From JBBTDV01 sp038042605 (lineage in GTDB: Bacteria; Bdellovibrionota; UBA1018), in NCBI GenBank assembly GCA_964358645.1, contig CAYHPW010000002.1:62001-126000 (forward strand): a stretch of DNA of 64,000 nucleotides. The letters run 5' to 3'. The translations under genes and the position numbers were made by a program. A model generated the notes under the pieces. It saw only the letters and a program-made list of their open reading frames with translations. It was not told the origin of the DNA and ran no database searches. Positions 9,262 to 18,761 of this stretch are shown piece after piece. Every line of letters starts with the position of its first letter. Within the stretch, counting starts at the first letter, position 1.

Positions 9262-10189
9262 AAAAAAACCAGCTTGGGAAAAACGCTACCCGCTTAAACA
9301 TTCTGCGTATTCGTCCTGCAATCTTAAATAAAAACCATCTAATCCCATAATTTTGACCAGACTCGAATTGTGCAACTAGATCTCGCTTCTGCTTGTCAAA
9401 ATAAGCATCACCAAGGTGTCCAGAAACATGCGCAATAAACTCCCTCCTGAGCTGTGGATCTAGTTCCTGAGCTATTCTAAACGCCGCAGTTACATAGTGA
9501 CCAGCCATGGCCACTGTATCTAGACACATATTCGAACCATGTTGCCGGTAATAAGCCAAATTTTCTGGGATTGTTCCAATTTTGACCCCCTTCCGGGCCA
9601 AATCGATCCACATCAGCCAGTCTTCTTTAGCTTGAAAATCAACTAAAAACGGTGACTGGTCTCCCCAGATTTGCCTTCTAAATAAAGCACAGTGAATTGG
9701 AATACATAAAGATCTCTCCCAGCGAAACAAGAAATCTCTCAATGTATCATTAAATAGAACGATATCCGTTCCGCTACTCTTATAAAAGTGAGTCATCGTA
9801 GCGTCAGTAAGTTGAAAATCAACAATTGAAACATCCAAATCACTAATTTTATAAAAGTGATCGATTTGCTTTTCAAATTTCTGTGGGTGAAGCAAATCAT
9901 CAGAATCAAGAAACTGCACAAAATCACCTATCGAACGAGTAAACCCACGATTTCTAGCAACAGAAAGCCCTTCATTCGAATCACGTAACAAAATTACTCT
10001 GCCAGCAGCTGCTAATGCGTCGATACAGTCAATTGTATATTGATCAGTCGAACCGTCATCTACAACAATTATTTCATATGTGTGATAGGTCTGCATCTCA
10101 ACAGATCGCACTGCGTCTGCAAGAAATTTTCCTTGATTATAACATGGAATAATAACAGAAATTTTTCCTGTATACGATCGAGAGATCAT
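9254..10189 (-). CDS. GT2 family glycosyltransferase
   Basis: A canonical GT-A transferase: KISVIIPCYNQGKFLADAV at the N-terminus, DDGSTDQYT, QFLDSDDLLHP as the metal-binding site and the acceptor-side motif KEDWLMWIDLARKG. The last ~40 residues are basic and hydrophobic (RWFLFKIAGRIRRMFKRVAF), perhaps a membrane-contact helix. Its ATG overlaps the stop of the GT-C/kinase fusion as ATGA. The sugar donor is not predictable. Confidence 0.85.
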   Translation of the reverse strand: MISRSYTGKISVIIPCYNQGKFLADAVRSVEMQTYHTYEIIVVDDGSTDQYTIDCIDALAAAGRVILLRDSNEGLSVARNRGFTRSIGDFVQFLDSDDLLHPQKFEKQIDHFYKISDLDVSIVDFQLTDATMTHFYKSSGTDIVLFNDTLRDFLFRWERSLCIPIHCALFRRQIWGDQSPFLVDFQAKEDWLMWIDLARKGVKIGTIPENLAYYRQHGSNMCLDTVAMAGHYVTAAFRIAQELDPQLRREFIAHVSGHLGDAYFDKQKRDLVAQFESGQNYGIRWFLFKIAGRIRRMFKRVAFFPSWFFCV

Positions 10190-12282
10190 CGTAAATTCCT
10201 CACACGATCATCCAGGAGAGTAACAAAAATAAGCTGAGAAATCCCATCAGAACCTCGAGACCAACTCAGTTCATCCGACTCAAGCAATTCGTGGATATTT
10301 GGAAAAAGTCTATAAGCTATCGTCTTAACAGCTTCTTCCGATGGATGACCACGAATATCTAGAACCTGTCTTTCCATATCTGGATGCAGATGCCATTGGA
10401 CTTTCAATCCAGGCACTTGCTGAAGCTGTTCGCAAAGGCTCTCAAGCGCAAGATCATTCTTCAAAATATGACGACACCACAATTCAGGATCCGCCCACTC
10501 CTCCTTCAGCAAGGCTAAAAGATCCAAGGACTTTAGGGGACTAAAACTAACAATCCAGTCAGCAAATTGGCGCTGTGGGTGCACATATCTAGCAGCATCA
10601 TTAGACCTACTCTCGATCTGGGCAACCACCTGCTCCCGGGTATAGCCCCTAGACTTGCCGTCCCTCTGAACCTTCCAAAACTGTCGGAGCGATTCATCTG
10701 GCTCAACATAAATCTTAATATCAATCAAATTTCTCATGCGACGTATATAGAACGGGTGTAATCCAACAAAAAAAGTAAACGGCTTGGGCATCAGTATCTT
10801 AGAATCTGTAAACTTCCCAGTCTGGTGATCATATACTGGCTTTCGCACCGATTTCCACGCTTTAAGCGCCTGAATATGCTCAATTGGCTGAAACATATGG
10901 TTCGCCTTCGGATCCAAATGGGTCAATTGCTTCCATGCTTCGTCACCCCTAGCCCATCGATGATAGTCATCACCATATGTCTCAACCGAGTTATTTGAGC
11001 CGACCAGAGCGCGCAAAGTTCGTGACAATGTATGCTTGCCAGTACCGGAGTCACCTCCTATCCCGATTAAAAGTGGCGAATTACGCGTCCTATACTCACG
11101 ATTGCTTTGAACACCGATTCGATAAACCCAAAACACTATTAGTGCGACGGCACTTTGAAGAACTGTAAATGCGAGGCTTTCTAAATTAGCCTTTCCCAAG
11201 AAAACAACTCTTGTCGCCAAGCTCTCTCGCAATACCCCTTGTACACTTATGGCTGGAAAAAAAACATAATATCCCAAATAGAGAGCATTAACGAGCCAGT
11301 ACGAAAAACTAGTTATCGACTCCTGCCGAATATAGAAGTAACAAACCAATGGAATTGACCAGAAGTACCATCCTGGTGCTGGAGGAACAAGCAATACAAG
11401 CGTAATGTACAATAGTGCAAGAAATAGCACCGCTAAATCCCGGTTAATTTTTGGCGTAGACGTGAAACGCAGTAAGAGGAACACCGCACCAGCGGGGGCA
11501 ATATATAGTTTCAACCCATCCGAAACCGATAAAGTAAACTCAAAAAATCGACGAGTTTCCTGTGTTCCAAAGACTATTTGGCGATAACCATCACTAAATA
11601 AGAAAGGAACGATGAACGGGCTCGCCGCTATCAACATTCCCCCTAAAAATGCGGCCGCCTTAAATATACGCGAACGCTCTTTGATCGGATTCCGGAACTG
11701 ATAAATCAATAAGAAAGGGATCGCCAACAGTAAATGTAATTTGGTCGCCAGACCTAATCCTAAAACAACCCCGGATTGAAATGTTTTTTTTTGGAAAAGA
11801 AAAAAAAGACTTAAAAAAAGGAACGCCGTTGGAATGCTATCCAATTGACCATGGACATAAGAGATAAAGAATAAAATCGGAGAACACCAATATAACCAAA
11901 CAACTTGTTGACGCTTGGTCTCAAACCAATTACAGAGTACGGCAAAAATCGTAAAATCTGCCACTAACATCGGTATACGAATCAAAAAGAGACGAAATGC
12001 TTCTGAAACATGTACTAAATCCGCAAAAAAATAATTAGCTACTGCTTGCGGAATACTCAAAAGAGCCAACATCAGTGCCGAGTAAGGAAATGCATCAAAT
12101 CGTCCTTGTTGAGCAAAGTGCTCCCAAGGATTCGCAAATCCGGAATCAATGAAATAGCTAATAAATGGCAAAAACAAATCTCGAATATAATGTGACCCAA
12201 AAAACCAAGGGAAGACTAACTTAAGCAGCAGTACTCCCCAAAACACTGGACTTCGCCATATAAATGATAAAAAGTTCTTCAT
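10186..12282 (-). CDS. Fusion: GT-C-like membrane glycosyltransferase + phosphoribulokinase/uridine-kinase-like domain
   Basis: The first ~395 residues form a polytopic membrane domain with about ten helices, and an acidic first-loop region (FIDSGFANPWEHFAQQGRFD) typical of GT-C mannosyltransferase-like enzymes. From about residue 405 a soluble P-loop kinase follows: Walker A GGDSGTGKHT, DDYHRW, THLDPKANHM, KPVYDHQTGKF, GLHPFY, DIKIYVEPDE and FWKVQRDGKSRGYT. This order of motifs is that of phosphoribulokinase and related kinases. A further ~85-residue C-terminal part is unassigned. The frame extends to 12369, but the ATG at 12282 sits 2 bp after the upstream stop and gives a normal membrane N-terminus. 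The Walker A has His where Ser/Thr is usual. The activity is inferred only. Confidence 0.8.
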   Translation of the reverse strand: MKNFLSFIWRSPVFWGVLLLKLVFPWFFGSHYIRDLFLPFISYFIDSGFANPWEHFAQQGRFDAFPYSALMLALLSIPQAVANYFFADLVHVSEAFRLFLIRIPMLVADFTIFAVLCNWFETKRQQVVWLYWCSPILFFISYVHGQLDSIPTAFLFLSLFFLFQKKTFQSGVVLGLGLATKLHLLLAIPFLLIYQFRNPIKERSRIFKAAAFLGGMLIAASPFIVPFLFSDGYRQIVFGTQETRRFFEFTLSVSDGLKLYIAPAGAVFLLLRFTSTPKINRDLAVLFLALLYITLVLLVPPAPGWYFWSIPLVCYFYIRQESITSFSYWLVNALYLGYYVFFPAISVQGVLRESLATRVVFLGKANLESLAFTVLQSAVALIVFWVYRIGVQSNREYRTRNSPLLIGIGGDSGTGKHTLSRTLRALVGSNNSVETYGDDYHRWARGDEAWKQLTHLDPKANHMFQPIEHIQALKAWKSVRKPVYDHQTGKFTDSKILMPKPFTFFVGLHPFYIRRMRNLIDIKIYVEPDESLRQFWKVQRDGKSRGYTREQVVAQIESRSNDAARYVHPQRQFADWIVSFSPLKSLDLLALLKEEWADPELWCRHILKNDLALESLCEQLQQVPGLKVQWHLHPDMERQVLDIRGHPSEEAVKTIAYRLFPNIHELLESDELSWSRGSDGISQLIFVTLLDDRVRNLR

Positions 12283-12284
12283 TG

Positions 12285-13010
12285 CTAAATCAGCTTCAGT
12301 CGGTAACGAAACATATAGCCCAACATTTTTAAAATCGTTCGAGTCTTTGAACGAAAAGTGGAGGCCCAATTAGATTGGCCATGTTTACGAGGTGGGAATA
12401 AAACTGGGATTTCCAGAAAGCGATAGCCATGCTGCTTAGCTTGTAAAAGAATATATAAATCAAATGCAAAGTCCTTCGGCGGTTGAGTCAATACGGATAA
12501 AAGCTCAGCACTAAACACTTTAGGTTGAGCATTGATCTCATGAAGATTGGTTAAAAACAACGCGCTGGCAATCAACTCAAATCCGCGAGAAATTACCCGA
12601 TCCCGAAAAGCACGCTCATGCCGAGTACCTTTAATTAAAACTTTTTTTCCTGGTTGTTTTGAAATCAGCGCCCATCCTTGAAAAACGTCATCCGGATCAC
12701 ACTGCTCGTCGGCATGAGTATAACCCACAACTTCATGGCAAGTTGCCTTTAGTCCCTGGAAAAGACCATTACCATATCCTTCATTTTTTAATACTCGAAC
12801 GATTTTTAAATATGAGCCGTCTTCATCCTTCTTCAAAGACTCCATCACTGCAAAGCTATTATCCTTGGACCCATTTTCCACCAAAACAAGCTCAAATTCA
12901 TTGGGTGCCAAACATCGTTTTTTAGCACAATCAACTGCTCGCTTCACCAGTGCAGGTAAACTCTGCGCTTCATTATAGCAAGGCATGACTAGGCTGAAGG
13001 ATTTCACCAT
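12285..13010 (-). CDS. GT2 family glycosyltransferase, dolichol-phosphate-mannose-synthase-like
   Basis: The protein begins SFSLVMPCYNEAQSLPALV and carries LVENGSKDNSF and the acidic motif THADEQCDPDD, then HEINAQPKVFS and the PPRKHGQSNW motif typical of DPM1/GtrB-like enzymes that charge polyprenyl phosphate. No C-terminal membrane pair is present, so it is the short, DPM1-like form. It would make the lipid-linked sugar donor that the neighbouring GT-C proteins need, a functional link by inference. The start at 13010 overlaps the upstream nucleotidyltransferase stop by 7 bp. Confidence 0.82.
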   Translation of the reverse strand: MVKSFSLVMPCYNEAQSLPALVKRAVDCAKKRCLAPNEFELVLVENGSKDNSFAVMESLKKDEDGSYLKIVRVLKNEGYGNGLFQGLKATCHEVVGYTHADEQCDPDDVFQGWALISKQPGKKVLIKGTRHERAFRDRVISRGFELIASALFLTNLHEINAQPKVFSAELLSVLTQPPKDFAFDLYILLQAKQHGYRFLEIPVLFPPRKHGQSNWASTFRSKTRTILKMLGYMFRYRLKLI

Positions 13011-14554
13011 CTTCTCCCTGTAAAATAGGAATGCCAATAATTGAACTCATCCAATGCCTCAGGAGTTCCCCAACACAAATAGCCATCAGCTTCAAATACA
13101 CGCACATCCAATCCTTGCTCAATGGCAAAATTAACCACAGAGTCTAGATAAAATTCATTTTTAATGCGTAAATTTCGTCGTTTCAACTCAGCGATTAAAT
13201 CCAGCATAAGCTTGGCAGTACCAAAATAAAAAGTCCCAACCAACAATAAATCCTTACGCGGGTTTTGTCGATCCAACGGTTCCTTGACTGAAACATGGCG
13301 GATTCGATCGGAATCTTTCTCTGTTTCAATATAGGCAAAAGCTTCCGCCGTCCGATCGGCACCTGGGTAGTTTCGCTGCCCCCATACAATCAGATCTGGA
13401 CACTGGGCTAGTTGATCTTTCCATCTGGCTTGATTCCATACCATCCCATGATCACAGCTCGAAACGAAAACCGGCTTATCCTTTTCAAGCTGATTGACAG
13501 CTAACTCGCAAGTAATAGCTTGTCCTTCTGTCACTTGGTCCAATGCTACGACCTTTGCATTTTGGTCATGAATCAAAATACGCTCCTGAAATCCCTTGCG
13601 AACCACTAATATATGCCGATTGCATGCTGGCAAATGCTGAAGTGCCGAAAGAAACATAGGTTTTCCAAGAACCTGTATCAACGGCTTCGGTGTCTCGATT
13701 CCAAAACGGGACCCCAACCCAGCCATCGGCATAAGCAGTTGCATATCCTCGTGATCGACTGCCTCTTGTTCCAACCGCCCCTTAAAAGGATATGCATGGT
13801 AGGTTTTGGCCCAATATTCATAATCCTGAAGATCCTGCGGCGTCCCCCACTGCAGAAAATAAGGTACTTCATAAACAGCAATATACTTTTGGTCAGCAAG
13901 AAGCTTTTGATAAACCACACTCACATAGCCTTCACCATTCAACAAAGGCCCTTCTTCCATGAGCCTTTGAAAATAAGTTCGCACCATAGCACCGGAACGA
14001 AAATAATAAGTCCCCGACGACGCGAACTCTTTGGTGCGATCCTGGGTAAAATGGCCTTTTTCCTTGATTTCCAATATCCGTCCATTTTCTTCACGGCAAT
14101 AAGCATAAAGAGTTGGACGTAGATATTCTGGATGAAATCCTCTGTAACACAGAACCGCACCATCACAGGCCGTGCGTTGGGTAAACCTTTCAAAGTCTTG
14201 AGAATCCCAAGAAAAAGAGAAATCGCAATAATTCACAATACATGGTTCATTAACGGGAATACAACTCTGATCTAAACGCAGCGCTTCTAGAACAGCGAAA
14301 ACTGGGCCTTTTTTATGTGGCTGAATTGCTATTAAGGTCGCATGAGGAGCCAAGCGATGCAATTCTCGTCGCAATGGTGTCCGCTCCAAATGCTCATGGT
14401 TGCAAATAAACGTCTTTGGCCATTCAACTGGAAACTTTGATAATAAATGTTCAATAATAGGCTTACCATCGACTTTTATAAGTGGCTTAGGCAAGTTGTA
14501 CCCAGCCTCCTCAAAACGTCTCCCTAAACCAGACATTGGGATGACAACTCTCAT
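13004..14554 (-). CDS. Tandem-domain sugar nucleotidyltransferase
   Basis: Two complete nucleotidyltransferase domains lie in one chain. The first starts RVVIPMSGLGRRFEEAG with PKPLIKVDGKPIIEHLL; the second (from about residue 270) starts LLMPMAGLGSRFG with PKPLIQVLGKPM. Each has the G-x-G-x-R nucleotide loop and a PKPL lysine, and each ends with the WGTP(Q/E) C-terminal motif. Such enzymes form NDP-sugars from sugar-1-phosphates in the cytoplasm. The frame reaches 14563 only through a TTG start; the ATG at 14554 is preferred. Whether both halves are active, and on which sugar, is unknown. Confidence 0.85.
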   Translation of the reverse strand: MRVVIPMSGLGRRFEEAGYNLPKPLIKVDGKPIIEHLLSKFPVEWPKTFICNHEHLERTPLRRELHRLAPHATLIAIQPHKKGPVFAVLEALRLDQSCIPVNEPCIVNYCDFSFSWDSQDFERFTQRTACDGAVLCYRGFHPEYLRPTLYAYCREENGRILEIKEKGHFTQDRTKEFASSGTYYFRSGAMVRTYFQRLMEEGPLLNGEGYVSVVYQKLLADQKYIAVYEVPYFLQWGTPQDLQDYEYWAKTYHAYPFKGRLEQEAVDHEDMQLLMPMAGLGSRFGIETPKPLIQVLGKPMFLSALQHLPACNRHILVVRKGFQERILIHDQNAKVVALDQVTEGQAITCELAVNQLEKDKPVFVSSCDHGMVWNQARWKDQLAQCPDLIVWGQRNYPGADRTAEAFAYIETEKDSDRIRHVSVKEPLDRQNPRKDLLLVGTFYFGTAKLMLDLIAELKRRNLRIKNEFYLDSVVNFAIEQGLDVRVFEADGYLCWGTPEALDEFNYWHSYFTGRRW

Positions 14555-14567
14555 AGCGATCAATTTC

Positions 14568-16337
14568 CTAGATTTTTTGCAACAACATCAAGCCATAGCG
14601 CCCCTCGGACCAGGGGTCAATAGCTTCTAAGAGTACTCTGTAATTCTTAAGTTGCTCTGACGAGGGCTTCTGAGGATGCGGATAATTATTTATTACCATA
14701 GAAAGCGTCTGAGGATTTCTCCAGCAGTAAATCAAATATCTAAAATCAGATGGTAGTCGCTGGATAAAGTCCTCAAAACCCATAAAATTATTAAAAGATA
14801 CTTTCTGCTCATCAAAATAAACTGGCCAAAACCTAAATCTCACATTTGCAGTTTGAACTGCCTTCTCAAAGCTAGTCGGAATTTCTATGGGTACATGCAA
14901 ATACAAAGTCTCATTTCCAAATTCAGTTTGATTCTCCGCTAAAAACAACATCAGCTGATCGTAAGCAAAGCGATTCTCATTTTCATGAAAGATGCGATTT
15001 CGACCAAGCTCGGTTGCTCCAACAAACACATTTAATCCTAACCCGAACACACTAATAGCCAATAATGCCGGTCTTAACTTCTTAGCAAACTGGATCAATT
15101 GATGAATTGCGAGCAATCCCATAAATAATGCTTGACCCAAAAACATCATATAATTACGTGTCCACGGCATCCATCCGGGCTGAAAAAGCCCATATATCAT
15201 GAGTTGCGCAACAAGAGATCCAAAGATCACTAAAATGGCAAAATTATGTCGAACAGTCCCATGAAAAAAAGCAAAAATGCCTAACACAGATGGAATTGGG
15301 AGGTAAATAACTGCCATCCGAAAAAACAGAATATAATCCTGTTCAAAAACATTAGCCAGGCGCAGCCGATCAACATCGATATTTGTAGTTTTTTGTTTCA
15401 GAAAGTAAAACATGACAAATGGCACTGTCGCAGCCAAAAAAGGAACCACAGCATTACGCAGTTTTCGAAACAAATCAGCCTCGGAACCCATGAAGCCCAG
15501 CAATAGCAAAGCCCCCCCATACAACATTGTAGTCGGTGCTGAATTATCCCGTATCAAAGAAAGAAAACCGGAAGATAGTCCACTAAGAATAGCCATCCGA
15601 AAGTCGCTCGTTCTAATCGCCTCATACAGGAAGAAAGAGGCTAAAAAGAAAAAAAATGGGTGCCCAACATCGAGGTACTTCTCCGAAGTCAAAGAGAGCA
15701 TGATAGGACAAACCGCTATAGGCAATGATAACAATAATGAAGCACGGAAATCTCTTAATATATTGAGAGCCACAGCGTAAACTATAACCACCAAACCGAG
15801 ATATGGTATCAAGAGCGGGAACCGATGCCAAAATGAGTTATCCTGGTTTCCAAAAAATGGATTTACAAAGAGTGTATTTAAAATCAACATCGCATCAGGA
15901 TATCTAAGTGCAGAAGGCGCCATATGGCCTGGAATTTCTCCATGAAAATATTGAGCAAGATATCCAGAAACCAGTGAAGTCATCCCGAAATGAAAATCTT
16001 CATCACCCCAAGTTCCAATAATTCCAGATAAAAATGGATAACTCCATACCCGCCAAGACACTACTGTCAGGGCAAGCAGGCCTATAACACTAAACAGATC
16101 TCGCAACCGAACGGAAACAATCTCACGGTGTTCTGCTTGCTCTCTATTCATTTCTCGACTCAGAAACCACCCAAGCAGTGTGATTACTATACCTATAGCA
16201 GCAATTATTAATAAAGATGGCAATCGATTTAAAGCAGGCAATACTCTCCATGTCTGCAACAGACCGAATTGGAAGAATAGAGTATAACAATAAATAAAAA
16301 TGAAAAATCTGATCAGTAATTTTTTTGAAATATTCAT
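14568..16337 (-). CDS. Polytopic membrane protein, GT-C-like glycosyltransferase candidate
   Basis: A 589-residue protein with about eleven to thirteen hydrophobic helices, a periplasmic first loop containing GTWGDEDFHFGM (acidic residues as in GT-C active sites) and a soluble C-terminal region of ~120 residues. It lies 13 bp upstream of the nucleotidyltransferase on the same strand. Role: transfer of a sugar from a polyprenyl-phosphate donor on the periplasmic side, or an O-antigen polymerase-like role. The choice between these is open. Confidence 0.62.
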   Translation of the reverse strand: MNISKKLLIRFFIFIYCYTLFFQFGLLQTWRVLPALNRLPSLLIIAAIGIVITLLGWFLSREMNREQAEHREIVSVRLRDLFSVIGLLALTVVSWRVWSYPFLSGIIGTWGDEDFHFGMTSLVSGYLAQYFHGEIPGHMAPSALRYPDAMLILNTLFVNPFFGNQDNSFWHRFPLLIPYLGLVVIVYAVALNILRDFRASLLLSLPIAVCPIMLSLTSEKYLDVGHPFFFFLASFFLYEAIRTSDFRMAILSGLSSGFLSLIRDNSAPTTMLYGGALLLLGFMGSEADLFRKLRNAVVPFLAATVPFVMFYFLKQKTTNIDVDRLRLANVFEQDYILFFRMAVIYLPIPSVLGIFAFFHGTVRHNFAILVIFGSLVAQLMIYGLFQPGWMPWTRNYMMFLGQALFMGLLAIHQLIQFAKKLRPALLAISVFGLGLNVFVGATELGRNRIFHENENRFAYDQLMLFLAENQTEFGNETLYLHVPIEIPTSFEKAVQTANVRFRFWPVYFDEQKVSFNNFMGFEDFIQRLPSDFRYLIYCWRNPQTLSMVINNYPHPQKPSSEQLKNYRVLLEAIDPWSEGRYGLMLLQKI

Positions 16338-16347
16338 TCAGAAATAA

Positions 16348-17052
16348 TCAGCTTTCAACCAAAATATAAGCCGCCCCGCCATAGCCATAATCAAGAAGCT
16401 TGCGCCATTTTAAATTTGGATACTTTTCGCAGAACTCATAAAAAGCTCCTGCAACACCTTTTGTTTCGCTCCCGCGATATGAGAAAAAATCATCCATCAC
16501 CAAAATCATCCCTTGCTGAAGCGACGGACGAACAAACTCAAGAACAAGTCTCGATGGTTCTTTCAAATCACAATCAATGAATACAATCCTAGATTTCTGA
16601 ATACCAAAATCAGCAATTACTTTCTCTTTGAGGGACTCTTCAAAATATCCTTTAACGATCGTGGTCTCACATCTACGGCCTTGTTTTTTAATATTCCTAA
16701 TCACTTTCTCAGCATTAACCGTAAAAATACTGTCCAAATAAAATGGATGCTTATCCTCATCGCTCACTTTTCCAAAACCAGTAAACGAATCAAAGCCAAA
16801 AAATCTTGTCTTAATATCACCTAAGTATCGAAGCTGACGATGGATCTTCATTGAAAAAACAAAAGAGCTACCCGTAAATACTCCAAATTCAAGATAATCT
16901 CCATCAAGCCTCTCAAGCGCAGTTAAATAAAATGCTTTTTTTAAGGCACCATATTTTTGAAAATTATGACTAACAACGCATGGAATTTTTGATACAAGCC
17001 AAGCCGCTAGGTTCTGAAAGAGAAAGTTTCGCTTTAAAATTTCAATCAACAT
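16348..17052 (-). CDS. TylF/MycF-like SAM-dependent O-methyltransferase
   Basis: A 234-residue protein with the SAM-binding segment GDYLEFGVFTGSSFVFSM. The later acidic motifs VFIDCDLKEPSRLVLEFV and ILVMDDFFSYRGSETKGV match the metal-binding Asp residues of macrocin-O-methyltransferase (TylF)-type enzymes. Members in polysaccharide loci methylate sugar hydroxyls, often capping a chain. It sits 10 bp upstream of the membrane gene. The substrate is inferred to be a sugar of this locus. Confidence 0.78.
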   Translation of the reverse strand: MLIEILKRNFLFQNLAAWLVSKIPCVVSHNFQKYGALKKAFYLTALERLDGDYLEFGVFTGSSFVFSMKIHRQLRYLGDIKTRFFGFDSFTGFGKVSDEDKHPFYLDSIFTVNAEKVIRNIKKQGRRCETTIVKGYFEESLKEKVIADFGIQKSRIVFIDCDLKEPSRLVLEFVRPSLQQGMILVMDDFFSYRGSETKGVAGAFYEFCEKYPNLKWRKLLDYGYGGAAYILVES

Positions 17053-17094
17053 ACAATGTGACTATAAGAATTGAGCCAGAGTATCAATAAAAAA

Positions 17095-18051
17095 TCACCA
17101 CCTCATTTGCAATAGTCTTAGCTTTTCGATCTCAAGACTAGCAATCCGTTTTCTTAGACCGACAGGCAACGCTGACTCTACGCCAAGCTTCTGTGCAATC
17201 GTACTGACCACCGTTTGTGCAAAAACTAATTCACAAAAAATATCTTTTTCATCCTCTTTCGGGACTCTTGGCAAACGAATCTTAAATGGATCTTCCTGTT
17301 TTGGTCCACCGCGTGGAAAAAAAACAACATAATCCGGATATGTCGGCTCGTCGCCTAATATAACACTTCCAGCTTCCAAGCCAAAGCCCAGCACGGCTGG
17401 ATCTTTTTCTAACCAGGTTGGAAGTTGAAATCTATCAATGCCAAAAACAGCTCGGAAATAAATTTCAAAATTACAGCTAAGCTTCTCTAACATATCAAGC
17501 TGATTACCACTCCAAACCACGCCATGATTCTTAAGAAGCCAAAAGCATGGAACGTCATAATCAAACGGGTCTTGGAGCCTCTGTTGAATCATCCATGTTA
17601 AGTGCAAGCCAGGAATCGCAGGAGGGATGCTAATCATGCGAATCGGGCCAATATGATCTGGCAAACCTGAATTTTGGAGCCCGAACAAAATTCCAGCTAA
17701 ACTATGCGTGTGCAAAACCCATCGATGTGGGATCACAGCATGAAAACCAAGCTCCATAGACGGACGAGGCACATTAGTATCTATCTGAGAATCTCCGACT
17801 GCGTGAATATAACAAGACTCCTCATGCTTTGTTGGATACCTATCATGAATCTTAGGAATTCCTTCCAAAAAACGCTTTGAATCAACCTCAGTCCAACCTC
17901 TCTTCTGTGTGACATTCTTCAGTAGAACACCAGAACTCTTTATAGTTAGCTCTGTGCCTTGCTTAATAGAAAAATTTCCGCCAGCGCCCTGGATCTGTTT
18001 AATATCAGAGCCATATTCATGTGCGATACGGACCAATTCAGCCAGCATCAT
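17095..18051 (-). CDS. Class II aldolase/adducin family protein
   Basis: The fold signature is clear: QGAGGNFSIK near the N-terminus, an acidic residue in PSMELGFHAVIP (the catalytic Glu position of fuculose-phosphate aldolase), the zinc ligands in WVLHTHSLAG and a third His in LLKNHGVVW. The protein is 318 residues, longer than the ~215 of fuculose aldolases, with an extra C-terminal ~100 residues. Family members cleave or epimerise sugar phosphates. It overlaps the downstream HAD gene as ATGA. The substrate is unknown; it may build or recycle an unusual sugar for this locus. Confidence 0.83.
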   Translation of the reverse strand: MMLAELVRIAHEYGSDIKQIQGAGGNFSIKQGTELTIKSSGVLLKNVTQKRGWTEVDSKRFLEGIPKIHDRYPTKHEESCYIHAVGDSQIDTNVPRPSMELGFHAVIPHRWVLHTHSLAGILFGLQNSGLPDHIGPIRMISIPPAIPGLHLTWMIQQRLQDPFDYDVPCFWLLKNHGVVWSGNQLDMLEKLSCNFEIYFRAVFGIDRFQLPTWLEKDPAVLGFGLEAGSVILGDEPTYPDYVVFFPRGGPKQEDPFKIRLPRVPKEDEKDIFCELVFAQTVVSTIAQKLGVESALPVGLRKRIASLEIEKLRLLQMRW

Positions 18052-18761
18052 ACTTTCTCAATTGCTCCACTCAAATCCTTTAAGTCAGAAATCCAAATTA
18101 CATCCATATTATTTGAAAAATACGGAGCTGTCCGAGAAACATAAACTGGCACCATGCCGAGATTCAGCGCAGGCTCAATATCATTTTGCCAGTCATCTCC
18201 AACAAAAATTACATCTTGCGCTGTACAACTAGCGCGCCGAAAGGCTTCCTGAAATATCCCTGGTAGCGGTTTTTCAACACCTACTTCTTCACTCGTTATA
18301 ACCCAATGAATAAGTTTCCCATTAGGATCTAGATATTTTAACTTCTGCAACTGTGTTTGGCAAAGCTGGTTGGTTATTAATCCGATCAAACGCTCAGACG
18401 CAATTCTCTCCAAAATATTACGTACCCCTTCAAAAGAAGTCTCATTAACAGCAGAGTCATAAGCTAAATTTAACTCAAGTGTGAGTTTAGGCATACTCCG
18501 CCCAGAAATGGTCTCTAATAGTTGTTTAAAATAGAGAAGGCGACTGTGCACAGATGTCGAATTAGGGATCCTACGTTTCACTATAATTCGCGATAGATCA
18601 TAATAATTCCGAAACTCTTCAAACCTGAGTTGAGGTAGTTTTACTTCTACACAGCCTATGCTGGCGTCATAACACTCCCAAGCCAATAAAAGTCCCCTCT
18701 CATAAGCTAAATTTGCGTCATAAAGAGTCCCATCCATGTCAAAAAATATGATTCGTTTCAT
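18048..18761 (-). CDS. HAD-superfamily hydrolase (sugar-phosphate phosphatase-like)
   Basis: HAD motif I is FFDMDGTLYD with both catalytic Asp residues, motif III lies in VEKPLPGIFQEAFRRA and motif IV is FVGDDWQNDIEPA. A helical cap lies between motifs I and II. It should dephosphorylate a small phospho-sugar or nucleotide. The frame opens at 18770, but the ATG at 18761 overlaps the GDPD-like gene stop as ATGA and gives a conventional HAD N-terminus. It is flanked by the aldolase and GDPD-like genes, so it probably acts in the same route. Confidence 0.83.
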   Translation of the reverse strand: MKRIIFFDMDGTLYDANLAYERGLLLAWECYDASIGCVEVKLPQLRFEEFRNYYDLSRIIVKRRIPNSTSVHSRLLYFKQLLETISGRSMPKLTLELNLAYDSAVNETSFEGVRNILERIASERLIGLITNQLCQTQLQKLKYLDPNGKLIHWVITSEEVGVEKPLPGIFQEAFRRASCTAQDVIFVGDDWQNDIEPALNLGMVPVYVSRTAPYFSNNMDVIWISDLKDLSGAIEKV

